Shown here in pieces: positions 1-9,900 of a DNA stretch of 41,473 bases. Under the pieces are notes generated by a model. That model searched no databases, was not told the origin of the DNA, and was given only the letters and a program-made list of their open reading frames with translations. Source of the stretch: JBGTIS01 sp041745535 (GTDB lineage: Bacteria > Bacteroidota > Bacteroidia > Cytophagales > Cyclobacteriaceae); NCBI GenBank assembly GCA_041745535.1, contig JBGTIS010000311.1, positions 1 to 41,473 of the forward strand, read 5' to 3'. Numbering within the stretch: the first letter of the stretch is position 1; the number at the start of each line of letters is the position of its first letter. The translations under genes and the position numbers were made by a program.

Positions 1-3000
1 TCTTTTCAGAATCTGTGGTTGCTCCCCCGCACCGATGTAGCCTTTATTCAGCCCAAAAATAATAAATTGAATATTTATCATATTCTGATTCCGGAATTTA
101 AGGTAACCGGCGTTGATTTTGAAAAAGCTTACCGCAACAACAGTTTAAGTATCAGTGGTATTTCCCTGTTGAACCCGCATTTTTCTATCGATAAGAAAAA
201 CCTGAATGCGGTTGCCTCCTCCGATTCAGTAGAAAGTAATGATTTGTCGAGCCTGGCAACTTATTTTTTCGACCAGATCGCGGTTAAAAACTTTGACATG
301 GACAGCGCGCTGTTCGAGGTGGCATTACAACTGGGAACACGGAAACAGAGTTTTACGGTAGACAACGTTTCGCTGGCTATCAATAATTTTCAGGTAGATA
401 CGGCCATGGCCAAATACCGTTTCGATAAAGCTTTTACCTATTTTGATGATATTGAAATTATGGTAAAAAACTATCAGTTCAATTTGCCGGACAGCATTCA
501 TACCCTGAAAGTGAAAAACTTTAACCTTTCTACTTCAAAATCGGAAATTGTACTGGATAGCGTTTCTTACACCGCTAAATACAAACCAGATGATTTTGTA
601 AAAACAAAGAACCGGCCCAATTTGTACAACATCACGGTGCCTAACATTACTTTAACCGGCCTGGATATCAACAAAGTACTGGACGAACAAATTGTAGAAG
701 CCAAAACGCTGAACATGCAGGCCCCCGATATTAATTTCTTTACAGATGAAGATGACCTGCCTGAAAAGAAAAAGGTAAAACCTGATTCGCTGTATGCGAT
801 TATTACCAGCATTCTTAATTCTATTGAAATTGAAGACTTTACGCTCGTCCAGGCCAAATTCAAACATGTGGTAGCCAGCAAAAACAATGAGCGTGAAATA
901 TTTTTTAGTGATGTGGATATGAGAAGTACCAACTTACAAATTGACAGCAATACCTATCTGGAAACCGATCGTTTACTGGATGCTGACAATGTGCATGTCA
1001 ATTTTGCCAACTGTTATTTTCATTTGTTCGCGGCGGGTTATTTAATTGACGCCAGCAGTGGATACCTGGGAGGCGAGGCTTCCAAACAGTTGTATCTGGA
1101 AGATGTAAAGTTTGTGCCCATTCCAAGCGCGTTTTCTACTGACCGGCTCAGCCGCCCTTTGCTGGAACTCTATACCCACTCTATTTTATTGAAAGACCTG
1201 AACCTGAAAAATGTACTCAGCCAGAATAATTATCGCTTCAGTGAAGTAAAGTTATCAGGCCCCGAAATAAAGCTGTATTTCAGGAAGAATAAAGAACCAG
1301 TTACACACGCAACACTGTATACCCACGGTCTTTCAGGCACTAAAAATATTTCTCACCTGAGCATTGAGCACCTGGAAATGGAGGATGGCAGCATCAAAAT
1401 TTTTGAAGATAGTCTGCTTACCCAAACTGCCACCGGAATGCAGTCTTCTATTACCGATTTTGACATCACTCCCGACGAAATGGGCACCGGCTTTTTATCA
1501 TTCTTAAGAAAAAGCAATTATTATTTTTCCGGGAAAAATTACACTTGGTTAATGCCCGACAGTGTCCACAGGCTTGACATTGCCAATTTTAGTACATCCA
1601 ATCTGGAATCTGTAATAACATTGGAAGGCTTATCGATTCAACCGATTAAAAAACCATCTTCGGGTGGTAACATTTACCAAATCAGTGTGCCATTTATAGA
1701 AATAAAAGATCACAATGCCCAGCAGTTCTCCCGAAGCACAGGCCTTGATATTCGCGGATTTACAGCCAGAAATCCGGTAATACAGGTTACGCTGGGTTAC
1801 GATACGCTTCAATCCAAAGACACTTCCGATTTCTTTTTGCTGGAGAAGCTACCTGCCGCGGTAACTGCGTCACTACCCTGGCTATCCATTTCCGATTTTG
1901 TTATTGAAAACGCCAGGATTAGCATCAATCAAAATAAAAAGGAAGGCCAAAACAGGTTCGCAACTGAAGATGCTTCCATTTCCATAGAGGGTTTGTACAT
2001 TGACTCGCTTACTGAACTTAACAACAAGAATTTCTTTTTTTCGAATCAGGTGGTATTTACCATAAAAAATTATGCGCATTCCCTGGCAAACCAAAACGAT
2101 ACGGTACACATCAGCAACCTTACATTTTCATCAGCCGACTCTACCCTAACCGGACAGGAAATATTTACTACCTATAACAACCCCAGCAGCAATAATAAGG
2201 GTTTATACCAATATAAAATTCGTATTCCTGAACTAGAATCGAAAGGGCTGGACGTGTTTGAAGCCTACAAGTATAAAAAATTAATACTGGGCGATGTACG
2301 CATAAGCCAGGCGGAAATTAATGTAAGCATGTATGCCAGTTCGAATGAAAAGAATAATTTATTGTTAAAAAACAAAAGATATTCATTTCCCGGCACAAGC
2401 ATACATTCGGTATCCGTGCGCACATTCACTATGCGGGACGCACAGCTTAATTTTACGGTTAACCGCGATCAGGTGCCCACAACTTATCGGTTAACCAATA
2501 CCTCTTTACTGGCCAATAACCTTTACCTGGATACAGCCACCACCATTTCGCCACAAAACCTGTTTTTTTCCAATCAGGTTCAGTTTAAAACCGAAAATAT
2601 TGTGATAGACCTGCCCGATAGCTTGCACAGGCTGTATCTCAAAGAGATCGGATTGGGTACAGGCGACTCCTCGTTCTATGTAAAAAACCTCCATTTATCT
2701 ACTAAACTGGAAAAAACAGAAGTGGCGCCTCATTTTGGTTATCAGAAAGGTTGGCTATCTGTAGAGAACGATTCGCTACGACTTTCCGGCATTCATTTTT
2801 ATGACCTGCTCTATAACGATAAACTACGTGCCCGTAAACTGCAGCTTTCCGGCTTACAGATAAAATCGTATAAAGATCGAGCTTATCCCATCCCTGAGCA
2901 CAAAAATCCCCCTACTTTTCATGAAATACTGAAAGAAACCACCCATTACCTTCACATCGATTCGGTTGAGGTAAACAACGGCAACGTAGATGTTGAAATA

Positions 3001-3657
3001 CGAGTAGAGAACAGTGAAAAATTAGGCAGGATATTTTTTACTGATTTAAGTGCACAGGGTATAAATTTTACAAACGACAGCACCCAGATCGCGAAAGGTA
3101 TAACCACCCGATTAAACGCCAGTGCTTATCTGATGGGTACTGGTTTGTTACAGGCCAATTTTGTGTTCGATTTGAATAATGAAAATGGCAGGTACTGGTT
3201 CAATGCACACCTCTATAAAATGGATATGCAGGATTTTAACCGTATTCTTGAACCCATTGCCGCCATGAGAGTAAGAAGCGGAGAAGTAAATAAAGTAAAC
3301 GTTTCGGTAGAGGCTAATAACGATTACGCCACGGGTAGCATGGATTTCTTTTACGATAAACTCTACATCTCTATCCTCGACGATGAAGATCATTCAAAAA
3401 AAGGCTTTACCTCTTTTATCGCTAATACGTTTGTGATCAATTCTAACAATCCGAGTTTGTTTAAATTTAAAAAAGGCACTATTTACTCCGAAAGAGATGA
3501 ACGAAAACTGTTTTTTGATCAATGGTTTAAATCATGCCTTAGTGGTATTATCAGCAGCTTGGGAGTAGGTAATAATAAAAAAGAAATAAAAAAAGCAGAA
3601 GAGAAATGTGAAGAAGAAAGCATAACTGAAATTAATGCGCGGGATAAGCCTGAATAA
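1..3657 (+). CDS. AsmA-like giant repeat protein, 5' end outside window
   Basis: The frame is open from base 1 (a TTG at 19 is just an internal codon) to the TAA at 3655-3657, so at least 1218 residues are present and the N-terminus is missing. I see no cysteine-rich or catalytic motif. The protein is built of beta-rich repeats of about 178 residues. Each has a half starting with a hydrophobic strand such as IAVKNF (near 277), IEIEDF (823), LSIEHL (1356), LSISDF (1881), VSVRTF (2410) or LHIDSV (2951). A second half often carries PDSxHxL (near 487, 1555, 2614) and a YxIxVPxIxLxGLD-type strand. The last ~200 residues differ and resemble the C-terminal region of AsmA/DUF748 proteins. This family builds long hydrophobic beta-grooves in the envelope and is implicated in phospholipid transport. 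That role is inferred from architecture only. The downstream neighbour is an RDD membrane protein, 87 bases away. Confidence 0.75.
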   Translation, partial: SFQNLWLLPRTDVAFIQPKNNKLNIYHILIPEFKVTGVDFEKAYRNNSLSISGISLLNPHFSIDKKNLNAVASSDSVESNDLSSLATYFFDQIAVKNFDMDSALFEVALQLGTRKQSFTVDNVSLAINNFQVDTAMAKYRFDKAFTYFDDIEIMVKNYQFNLPDSIHTLKVKNFNLSTSKSEIVLDSVSYTAKYKPDDFVKTKNRPNLYNITVPNITLTGLDINKVLDEQIVEAKTLNMQAPDINFFTDEDDLPEKKKVKPDSLYAIITSILNSIEIEDFTLVQAKFKHVVASKNNEREIFFSDVDMRSTNLQIDSNTYLETDRLLDADNVHVNFANCYFHLFAAGYLIDASSGYLGGEASKQLYLEDVKFVPIPSAFSTDRLSRPLLELYTHSILLKDLNLKNVLSQNNYRFSEVKLSGPEIKLYFRKNKEPVTHATLYTHGLSGTKNISHLSIEHLEMEDGSIKIFEDSLLTQTATGMQSSITDFDITPDEMGTGFLSFLRKSNYYFSGKNYTWLMPDSVHRLDIANFSTSNLESVITLEGLSIQPIKKPSSGGNIYQISVPFIEIKDHNAQQFSRSTGLDIRGFTARNPVIQVTLGYDTLQSKDTSDFFLLEKLPAAVTASLPWLSISDFVIENARISINQNKKEGQNRFATEDASISIEGLYIDSLTELNNKNFFFSNQVVFTIKNYAHSLANQNDTVHISNLTFSSADSTLTGQEIFTTYNNPSSNNKGLYQYKIRIPELESKGLDVFEAYKYKKLILGDVRISQAEINVSMYASSNEKNNLLLKNKRYSFPGTSIHSVSVRTFTMRDAQLNFTVNRDQVPTTYRLTNTSLLANNLYLDTATTISPQNLFFSNQVQFKTENIVIDLPDSLHRLYLKEIGLGTGDSSFYVKNLHLSTKLEKTEVAPHFGYQKGWLSVENDSLRLSGIHFYDLLYNDKLRARKLQLSGLQIKSYKDRAYPIPEHKNPPTFHEILKETTHYLHIDSVEVNNGNVDVEIRVENSEKLGRIFFTDLSAQGINFTNDSTQIAKGITTRLNASAYLMGTGLLQANFVFDLNNENGRYWFNAHLYKMDMQDFNRILEPIAAMRVRSGEVNKVNVSVEANNDYATGSMDFFYDKLYISILDDEDHSKKGFTSFIANTFVINSNNPSLFKFKKGTIYSERDERKLFFDQWFKSCLSGIISSLGVGNNKKEIKKAEEKCEEESITEINARDKPE

Positions 3658-3744
3658 GAGAAAAATATAGATAGGCACGTGTAATTGAGGCTAAAAATTC
3701 TATTTGGAATCATAAGTTTTTTTTAAATTAGAAAAAAAATTCCC

Positions 3745-4500
3745 ATGGCCCTTATCAGTAGAAAGCAATTTGACCTCAGTCATATTCATATAGATGAAAA
3801 GCTGCAAGGAGCCAGTTTGGCTTCATTTACCCGGAGAAGCGCGGCTTTTCTTGTCGATTGGACCATCATTTTTATTTGTACTGAATACCTGTGGATATTA
3901 GTTCCGCTGGGGTTGGTGTATTTACTGGGTAAAGGAAAACTGAAAAAATCGGTTACCAGCGGTTCCCGGTATATTAAGAAAAGTGTAATTCTGGCCGACC
4001 GCAAACTGGAAACCCTGGATATTGACGAGAAACTGAGAAAGCGTTTCAGGAAGTCGATTACCTTTTATTTACATATGGTTATTTATCTGCCTGTAGTTGC
4101 CGCGCTGATTATTTTTGTAGTATGGTTGGTAAAGCTGATTTTTCCTCAGGAATTTAGCACCACAGCAGTACAAACTTCCAGTTTTCTGAGTACCCTTTTT
4201 CAACCTGTTACTGATCTGAACGATGCCCTTGCCCTTATTTCAAAGTTTTTCGGAGCTTTTCTTTACTTTTCGTTTTTTACCTGGAAATGGCTGGGACAAA
4301 CGCCAGGCAAACGGTTCATGAAAATAAGAGCAGTAAAGCTGAACGGGCAGCCCATCAGCTTGTGGGGAAGTATGGAGCGTACTACCGGTTATACCGCTTC
4401 AGCCGCCCTGTTTTTAGTGGGTTTTTTTCAATATTTCTGGGATAAAAACCGGCAAACCACACATGATAAAATTACAGAAACTATTGTAATTGATTGCTGA
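3745..4500 (+). CDS. RDD family membrane protein
   Basis: A 251-residue membrane protein with the RDD family layout. Near residues 29-40 lies an Arg-Arg followed by a hydrophobic helix with an Asp (RRSAAFLVDW). A long cytoplasmic basic loop (about 65-105) separates it from a second hydrophobic helix near 112-135. The family signature LGQTPGKRFMKIRAVKLNG lies around residue 192, followed by a last helix and the typical RQTTHDKI ending. The biochemical role of RDD proteins is mostly unknown; some have been linked to ion exchange. The ATG at 3745 follows an A-rich leader without a clear Shine-Dalgarno, which is normal in this phylum. It may be co-transcribed with the preceding AsmA-like gene. 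Family call good, function unknown. Confidence 0.8.
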   Translation: MALISRKQFDLSHIHIDEKLQGASLASFTRRSAAFLVDWTIIFICTEYLWILVPLGLVYLLGKGKLKKSVTSGSRYIKKSVILADRKLETLDIDEKLRKRFRKSITFYLHMVIYLPVVAALIIFVVWLVKLIFPQEFSTTAVQTSSFLSTLFQPVTDLNDALALISKFFGAFLYFSFFTWKWLGQTPGKRFMKIRAVKLNGQPISLWGSMERTTGYTASAALFLVGFFQYFWDKNRQTTHDKITETIVIDC

Positions 4501-4676
4501 TCCTTACTGATTGGTTGCCTGTACTTAACTAAACTTTTTAATCCGGGAATTTTTTCCTGTAAAAGGAGAACGCCTGTTCAGAATAATATCAATATTCCCT
4601 CCTGTTCCCTATTCTTTAGTATTTTTTTCCCATCCGCAAAAACTTTTGCCCAGTATTTCCTTCGGTTGATGATGAC

Positions 4677-4721
4677 AACCCTTGGCTCATGTTTACTAAT
4701 TGTAAACATGAGCCAAGGGTT
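4677..4721. terminator. perfect 20-bp hairpin in a 324-bp gene-free stretch
   Basis: Bases 4677-4696 and 4702-4721 are exact reverse complements, with a 5-base loop (taatt). The stem starts aacccttggctcatg. Only a short T run follows, so it is a terminator-like hairpin rather than a textbook one. It would separate the RDD gene (ends 4500) from the next gene (starts 4825). Downstream, 4741-4790 contains several GTTAAC hexamers in an AT-rich leader. I see no gene in 4501-4824. Confidence 0.5.
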
Positions 4722-4824
4722 TATGTTAAATTAATATTATCCCAATGTTAATTTAATGTTAACAATTTGTTAACTTAGTATTAAGTAACATAATTCAATT
4801 TTAAAATTCGGTCCATTTATTTTT

Positions 4825-5700
4825 TTGAAAACATTTGCTGCCATATCGACCTTTGTTATTGTACTGTGCGCGCTTACCTTAAAAGCGCAAACACCCCCAT
4901 TTGCCCTTTCTGAACTCCATTTTAATTCGGATTACGAAGCCGCCGTTTTTTCCAACTTGCAAGGAGGTAATACCGATGCGGTTTTACCACTTTTATTTAC
5001 TCCCAACAAAAACGCGGGTCATCAACACGTTGCCGAATTCCGTAACGAAATTGAGAGTCTGGTAACTTTTCTGAAGAAAAAACAAGCTGCCTACAAGGAT
5101 GATAGTCGGTTTCTGAGTTACCTGTTTTACAAAGTACACCGCAAATACCTGAAGCAGTACGAACCACAAACCGATTTTTTCTCTTTATTGGAGCATGGCC
5201 GGTACGACTGTGTAACCGGTACAGCCTTTTACGCGATTTTGCTAGAAGAACTGGGGTATGATTATGTAATCAAAGAACTGGAATACCATATTTACTTAAC
5301 CGTTCAACCCCAACACGGTACGCAAAAGGATTTACCTTTTTACGTGTTTGAAGCAACCGATCCTGAATCCGGATTTATCAGCGACAGATCTGCCATTTCT
5401 AAAATCAAAGCGCTTTATGAAAATGAAGCGGCATCAAAGCAGGTGGGTAAAAAATCTGGCAATATGGTGCACCAGTTTGATTTTGAGATTAACAATAACA
5501 TATCGTTGCCGCAATTGACCGGACTGGCTTACTACAACAATGCCATCGTTTTGTACAACAACCAGCAGTTTAGCAGTGCTGAAGCCCAGTTGAAAAAAGC
5601 CATGTACATTTACAATTCGAAACGACTGCAAACTTTTATGGATTTGATTAAGCAAACTGTAGCGCAAAATCCCCTGGCTAAAAATTCGGTTGGTAAATAA
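4825..5700 (+). CDS. secreted transglutaminase-like protein with TPR-like tail
   Basis: A 291-residue protein starting at a TTG. This start is favoured because it gives a clean signal peptide (MKTFAAISTFVIVLCALTLKAQ, cleavage after residue 21-22). The mature part carries a transglutaminase/cysteine-protease-like core. Cys129 sits at a helix start (RYDCVTGTAFYAILLEELGY), His155 in ELEYHIYL, and Asp179 in EATDPESG, giving the usual Cys-His-Asp order. Residues about 233-265 (YYNNAIVLYNNQQFSSAEAQ) look like one TPR hairpin. It is probably exported to the periplasm. The substrate is unknown, and transglutaminase-fold proteins may be proteases, crosslinkers or peptide-binding relatives. It stands alone between a strong hairpin and a universal stress protein. 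Confidence 0.6.
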   Translation: MKTFAAISTFVIVLCALTLKAQTPPFALSELHFNSDYEAAVFSNLQGGNTDAVLPLLFTPNKNAGHQHVAEFRNEIESLVTFLKKKQAAYKDDSRFLSYLFYKVHRKYLKQYEPQTDFFSLLEHGRYDCVTGTAFYAILLEELGYDYVIKELEYHIYLTVQPQHGTQKDLPFYVFEATDPESGFISDRSAISKIKALYENEAASKQVGKKSGNMVHQFDFEINNNISLPQLTGLAYYNNAIVLYNNQQFSSAEAQLKKAMYIYNSKRLQTFMDLIKQTVAQNPLAKNSVGK

Positions 5701-5812
5701 GCAATCTCACGCTTTCAGGAAAAGGGCATTCTTTGTTTCCAAACAAAAATCAACGGTTTTAGTAAATAATACGGATACCCTCATAGTTTTTTAGCGTATT
5801 ACGAAAAAAATT

Positions 5813-5824
5813 CTGAAATTTCAG
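5813..5824. promoter_or_regulatory. 12-bp perfect palindrome upstream of the UspA gene
   Basis: CTGAAATTTCAG is a perfect 12-bp palindrome ending 43 bases before the ATG of the universal stress protein gene. A TATATTTC box, close to the Bacteroidota -7 consensus, lies at 5842-5849. The palindrome would lie near the -33 region and could be an operator. AT-rich palindromes of this length also arise by chance, so this is a weak call. Confidence 0.25.
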
Positions 5825-5867
5825 ATCGCTGAAAAATAACTTATATTTCCTAATAATTTTTATCATC

Positions 5868-6791
5868 ATGACGCAATTCAAAAGACTACTCGTTGCCCTT
5901 GACCTTACTGACATGGATAAGGTGCTTATTAAATATGTGGCCGGCCTTACAGAAAAATTCGATATAGATCGCATCTATTTTTTACATGTTGTAAAAAACC
6001 TTGAACTTTCAGAAGATCTCACTAAAAAATATCCTGAGTTACTGGCCCCGGTTGATGAAACCTGTGAAAAGCAAATTCGCTTCGAACTGGATAAATATTT
6101 TCCAAAAGATACAAAAGCCACCATTGATCTGGATATTGAGGAAGGTAATATTACCGAACTCATTCTTAAATGGATCAAAGTAAAATCTGTTGACCTGGTG
6201 GTACTGGGTAGCAAACCTAGCGATGAAGCTTCGGGAGTAAAAGCGCACAAAATAGCCAAACTAGCCAATAGTTCAGTTGCTTTTATTCCTGAAAAACCGG
6301 CTGAGAAACTGGAAAAAATTATTGTTCCCATCGATTTTTCTGAAACTTCACAACTGGCCATAAAAACCGCTATTCAGCTTACCGAAAAAAACGACCAATC
6401 TGAAATAATCGGACTAAATGTGTTTGATGTACCTACAGGGTACCATACCAGTGGAAAAAGCTATGAAGAATTTGCCGAAATTATGAAAGAGAATGCGGAA
6501 AAGGAGTTCGAAAAGTTTGTAAAACAATATAAGATTGATCCTAATCGCATAAAAGGCAGCTTTATGCTAAACAAAGATAAAAAAGATATAGTCGAAGAAA
6601 TTCACCAGTTTGCCGAGCAAGAAAACGCGGATGCCATTGTAATGGGGTCGCAGGGAAAATCAATAGCCGCCATTCTGTTACTGGGAAGCACAGCCGAAAA
6701 ACTGATGAAGTATGATTTTAGTATGCCATTGTTCATTATAAAAGACAAAACCAAAAGTGTTGGATTTCTGGATGCGCTGTTACGTATCTGA
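5868..6791 (+). CDS. universal stress protein, tandem UspA domains
   Basis: A 307-residue cytoplasmic protein with two UspA domains (about 1-145 and 147-290). The second domain has the ATP-binding loop G-2x-G-9x-G-S: GSQGKS, then nine residues on, GST. The corresponding loop of the first domain (VLGSKPSDEASGVKAHKIA) has lost that pattern, so probably only the second half binds nucleotide. The E-family of tandem Usps is linked to stress survival; the specific role here is unknown. It is a single gene with its own AT-rich leader. The ATG at 5868 is the only good start. Confidence 0.85.
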   Translation: MTQFKRLLVALDLTDMDKVLIKYVAGLTEKFDIDRIYFLHVVKNLELSEDLTKKYPELLAPVDETCEKQIRFELDKYFPKDTKATIDLDIEEGNITELILKWIKVKSVDLVVLGSKPSDEASGVKAHKIAKLANSSVAFIPEKPAEKLEKIIVPIDFSETSQLAIKTAIQLTEKNDQSEIIGLNVFDVPTGYHTSGKSYEEFAEIMKENAEKEFEKFVKQYKIDPNRIKGSFMLNKDKKDIVEEIHQFAEQENADAIVMGSQGKSIAAILLLGSTAEKLMKYDFSMPLFIIKDKTKSVGFLDALLRI

Positions 6792-6854
6792 TTGTTTAAC
6801 AAAATTTCCGGTACATACCGGCCCCACCCGTTGCAAATTATCGTATGCCGGGTT

Positions 6855-6862
6855 TAATTTTG
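6855..6862 (+). promoter_or_regulatory. putative -7 box (TAATTTTG) for the FAD/Fe-S dehydrogenase gene
   Basis: TAATTTTG fits the Bacteroidota -7 consensus TAnnTTTG. A TTG at 6831-6833 sits 21 bases upstream as a candidate -33 element. Transcription would start near 6869, giving a leader of about 55 bases before the ATG at 6925. Inferred from consensus only. Confidence 0.45.
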
Positions 6863-6924
6863 AAAATAAACTAAAATCTCTGTTACGTTGTATTACAAGT
6901 ACAGCATACAATACGTAATTCAAT

Positions 6925-9900
6925 ATGGATATAAAATATTTAGAGCAGCTTGCTACCCTGCTACAGGGTAAGTTACACATCGATGAAACTATGCGAATGC
7001 TCTTTGCTACCGATGCATCCGCTTACCAGGAAATGCCGCTGGCAGTCGCTTTTCCTGAAACCGTGGATGATCTGAAAAAGCTTATCCGGTTTGCTAATGA
7101 GCATAAAACCTCGCTTATTCCCCGCACCGCAGGCACCTCCCTGGCAGGTCAGGTTGTGGGCAACGGTATCGTGGTAGATGTGTCTGTGTATTTCAACCAG
7201 ATTCTTGAAATCAATGCTGAGGAAAGCTGGGTACGGGTTCAGCCAGGCGTAATTCGCGATGACCTGAACCAGGCACTGGAAAAATTCGGTTTGTTTTTTG
7301 GCCCTGAAACCTCTACCGCCAACCGGGCTATGATTGGTGGTATGGTAGGAAATAATTCGTGCGGCCTGCATTCGCCCATTTATGCCAACACCCGCGAGCA
7401 TACCCTTACTTTAAAAGGTATTTTAAGCGATGGTACTGAAACAGAGTTCACATCGCTTACCCCGCAGGAATTTGAAGACAAGTGTAGCGGAAAAACCGCG
7501 GCAAGTGACCTGGAAGCCAGCATTTACCGACAGATAAAAGAACAACTCTCTAAAAAAGAGGTACAGCAAGAGATCAGAAACCAGTTTCCCAAAAAAGAAA
7601 TTAAAAAACGGCGTAACACCGGTTATGCCATAGATGTGCTGCTTGATAGTGAAATTTTCGCGGATGGTGGAGAACCTTTTAACCTCTGCAAGCTCATTGC
7701 CGGTTCTGAAGGCACGTTGTTCTTTATTACAGAAATAAAATTAAACTGCCTGCCCCTGCCTCCTACCGAAGTGGGCGTAGCCTGCCTGCATTTTAACTCT
7801 ATAGAAGAGTCGCTGCTGGGCAATATCATTGCCATGGAACATGGGGCCGGAGCTTCCGAAATGATGGATCACCACATTATTGAACGTACCCGGGCCAGCC
7901 TGGAATACAAAAAGTACACTTTCTTTATTGTAGGCGAACCCAAAGTTCTGCTGATGGTGGAATTTGCCCGTCAAACCCGGCAGGAAGTGGACCAGGCCAT
8001 TAATGGTATGATTGAAGCGCTTAAGGCAAAAAAACTAGGGTTCCACTACCCTATTCTGTATGGAGAAGACACAAAAAATGCCTGGAACGTAAGAAAAGCC
8101 GGATTAGGATTACTGGGCAATAAACCCGGCGACTACAAAGCCCAACCCGTTATCGAAGATACGGCTGTATCTATTTACGATTTGCCGGCCTACATCAAAG
8201 AATTTAACCAGATACTGGATCGGCATGGACTTTCCTGCGTGCATTATGCCCATGCTGGCGATGGTGAAATACATCTGCGCCCCATTCTGAACATGAAGAC
8301 CGAAGAGGGTAACAGAATGTTTCGTACCATTGCTGAGGAAATTGCCCGACTGGTAAAAAAATACCAGGGATCGCTGAGTGGCGAGCATGGCGATGGCCGG
8401 TTGCGGGGCGAGTTCATTGCCTTTATGATTGGTGAAAAAAATTACCAGCTGCTCAAAGAAATCAAGCAAACCTGGGATCCGAATTATATTTTTAATCCGG
8501 GAAAAATTGTGGATGCCCCGCCCATGGACCGGCACCTCCGGTTTATGCCAGGGCAGGTCACACCCGAATTTGATACTGTTTTTGATTTCACTGAGAATCA
8601 GGGCATTTTGCGGGCAGCAGAACAATGCAACGGATCAGGCGACTGCCGGAAGTCGGAACTCAGCGGCGGAACCATGTGCCCCAGTTACATGGCCACCCGA
8701 AACGAAAAAGATACTACCCGTGCCCGTGCTAATATTTTAAGAAATTTTCTTACCCATTCTACCAAAACCAACCGCTTCGCGCATGAGGAAATAAAGGATG
8801 TAATGGATTTGTGTTTGTCTTGTAAAGGCTGCAAATCAGAATGTCCATCTAATGTAGACATGGCGAAGCTGAAAGCCGAGTTTTTACAGCAGTATTACGA
8901 TGCCAATGGGATTCCCTTCCGTTCTAAAGTAATTGGCAATTTTGGCAAATTAACGGCACTGGCCTCGCTTACGCCCGGACTGTATAATTTTGTATTTACC
9001 AATAGCTTTACTTCAAAAATAATAAAGAAAGTACTGGGCTTCGCCCCCGATCGCTCAATGCCTTTGTTGCACCGTACTACCTTAAAAAAATGGTACAATG
9101 CACATAAGCGGAACCCATCGTCCACGCCTGTGCATGCCAACGGTATGGCTTTTTCGTCTCCTGCTGCTACGGAACCGGCTCATAAAACTGACACTGGTAA
9201 AAAACAGGGCAAGGTGTATCTTTTTTGCGATGAATTCACCAATTATAACGATACCGACGTAGGCATCAAAGCCATACTGTTGCTGGAAAGACTCGGATAT
9301 GAAGTAGAAATTCCACAACACGTGGAAAGTGGTCGCGGTTATTTATCAAAAGGAATGATTAGAACCGCCCAAAAAATTGCTGTCAAAAACATTGACGCGC
9401 TGGAAGGCCTGATCAGTGAATCGACGCCATTAATAGGGATCGAACCTTCAGCTATTCTTACTTTCCGCGATGAATACATTGATCTTACGCGGGGTGCCAG
9501 GCAGGAAGCAGCGAAGAAAATCGCCAGCCATACTTATTTGTTCGATGAGTTTATTTCCAGAGAAATTGACTTGGGAAATATTACGAAAGAATCGTTTACC
9601 AAAGAAAAAAGGCTAATCAAAATGCATGGGCATTGCCACCAGAAGGCATTGGCAAGCTTAGTGCCGACAAAAAAAATGCTATCCTTACCCGAAAATTATG
9701 AAGCGCACCTCATCCGTTCGGGCTGTTGCGGTATGGCCGGGTCTTTTGGTTACGAAGAAGAACATTACGACGTGTCGATGAAAATTGGTGAGTTGGTACT
9801 ATTGCCTACCGTTCGGCAGCAACCCGATAATGTGATTATTGCAGCCAATGGAACCAGTTGTCGCCACCAAATTAAAGATGGTACAAAGCGCAAAGCGCGA

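Noticed and set aside
6973..7401. 142-codon minus-strand frame inside the dehydrogenase gene
   Set aside because: Lies wholly within a well-conserved plus-strand gene; no family-like motifs.
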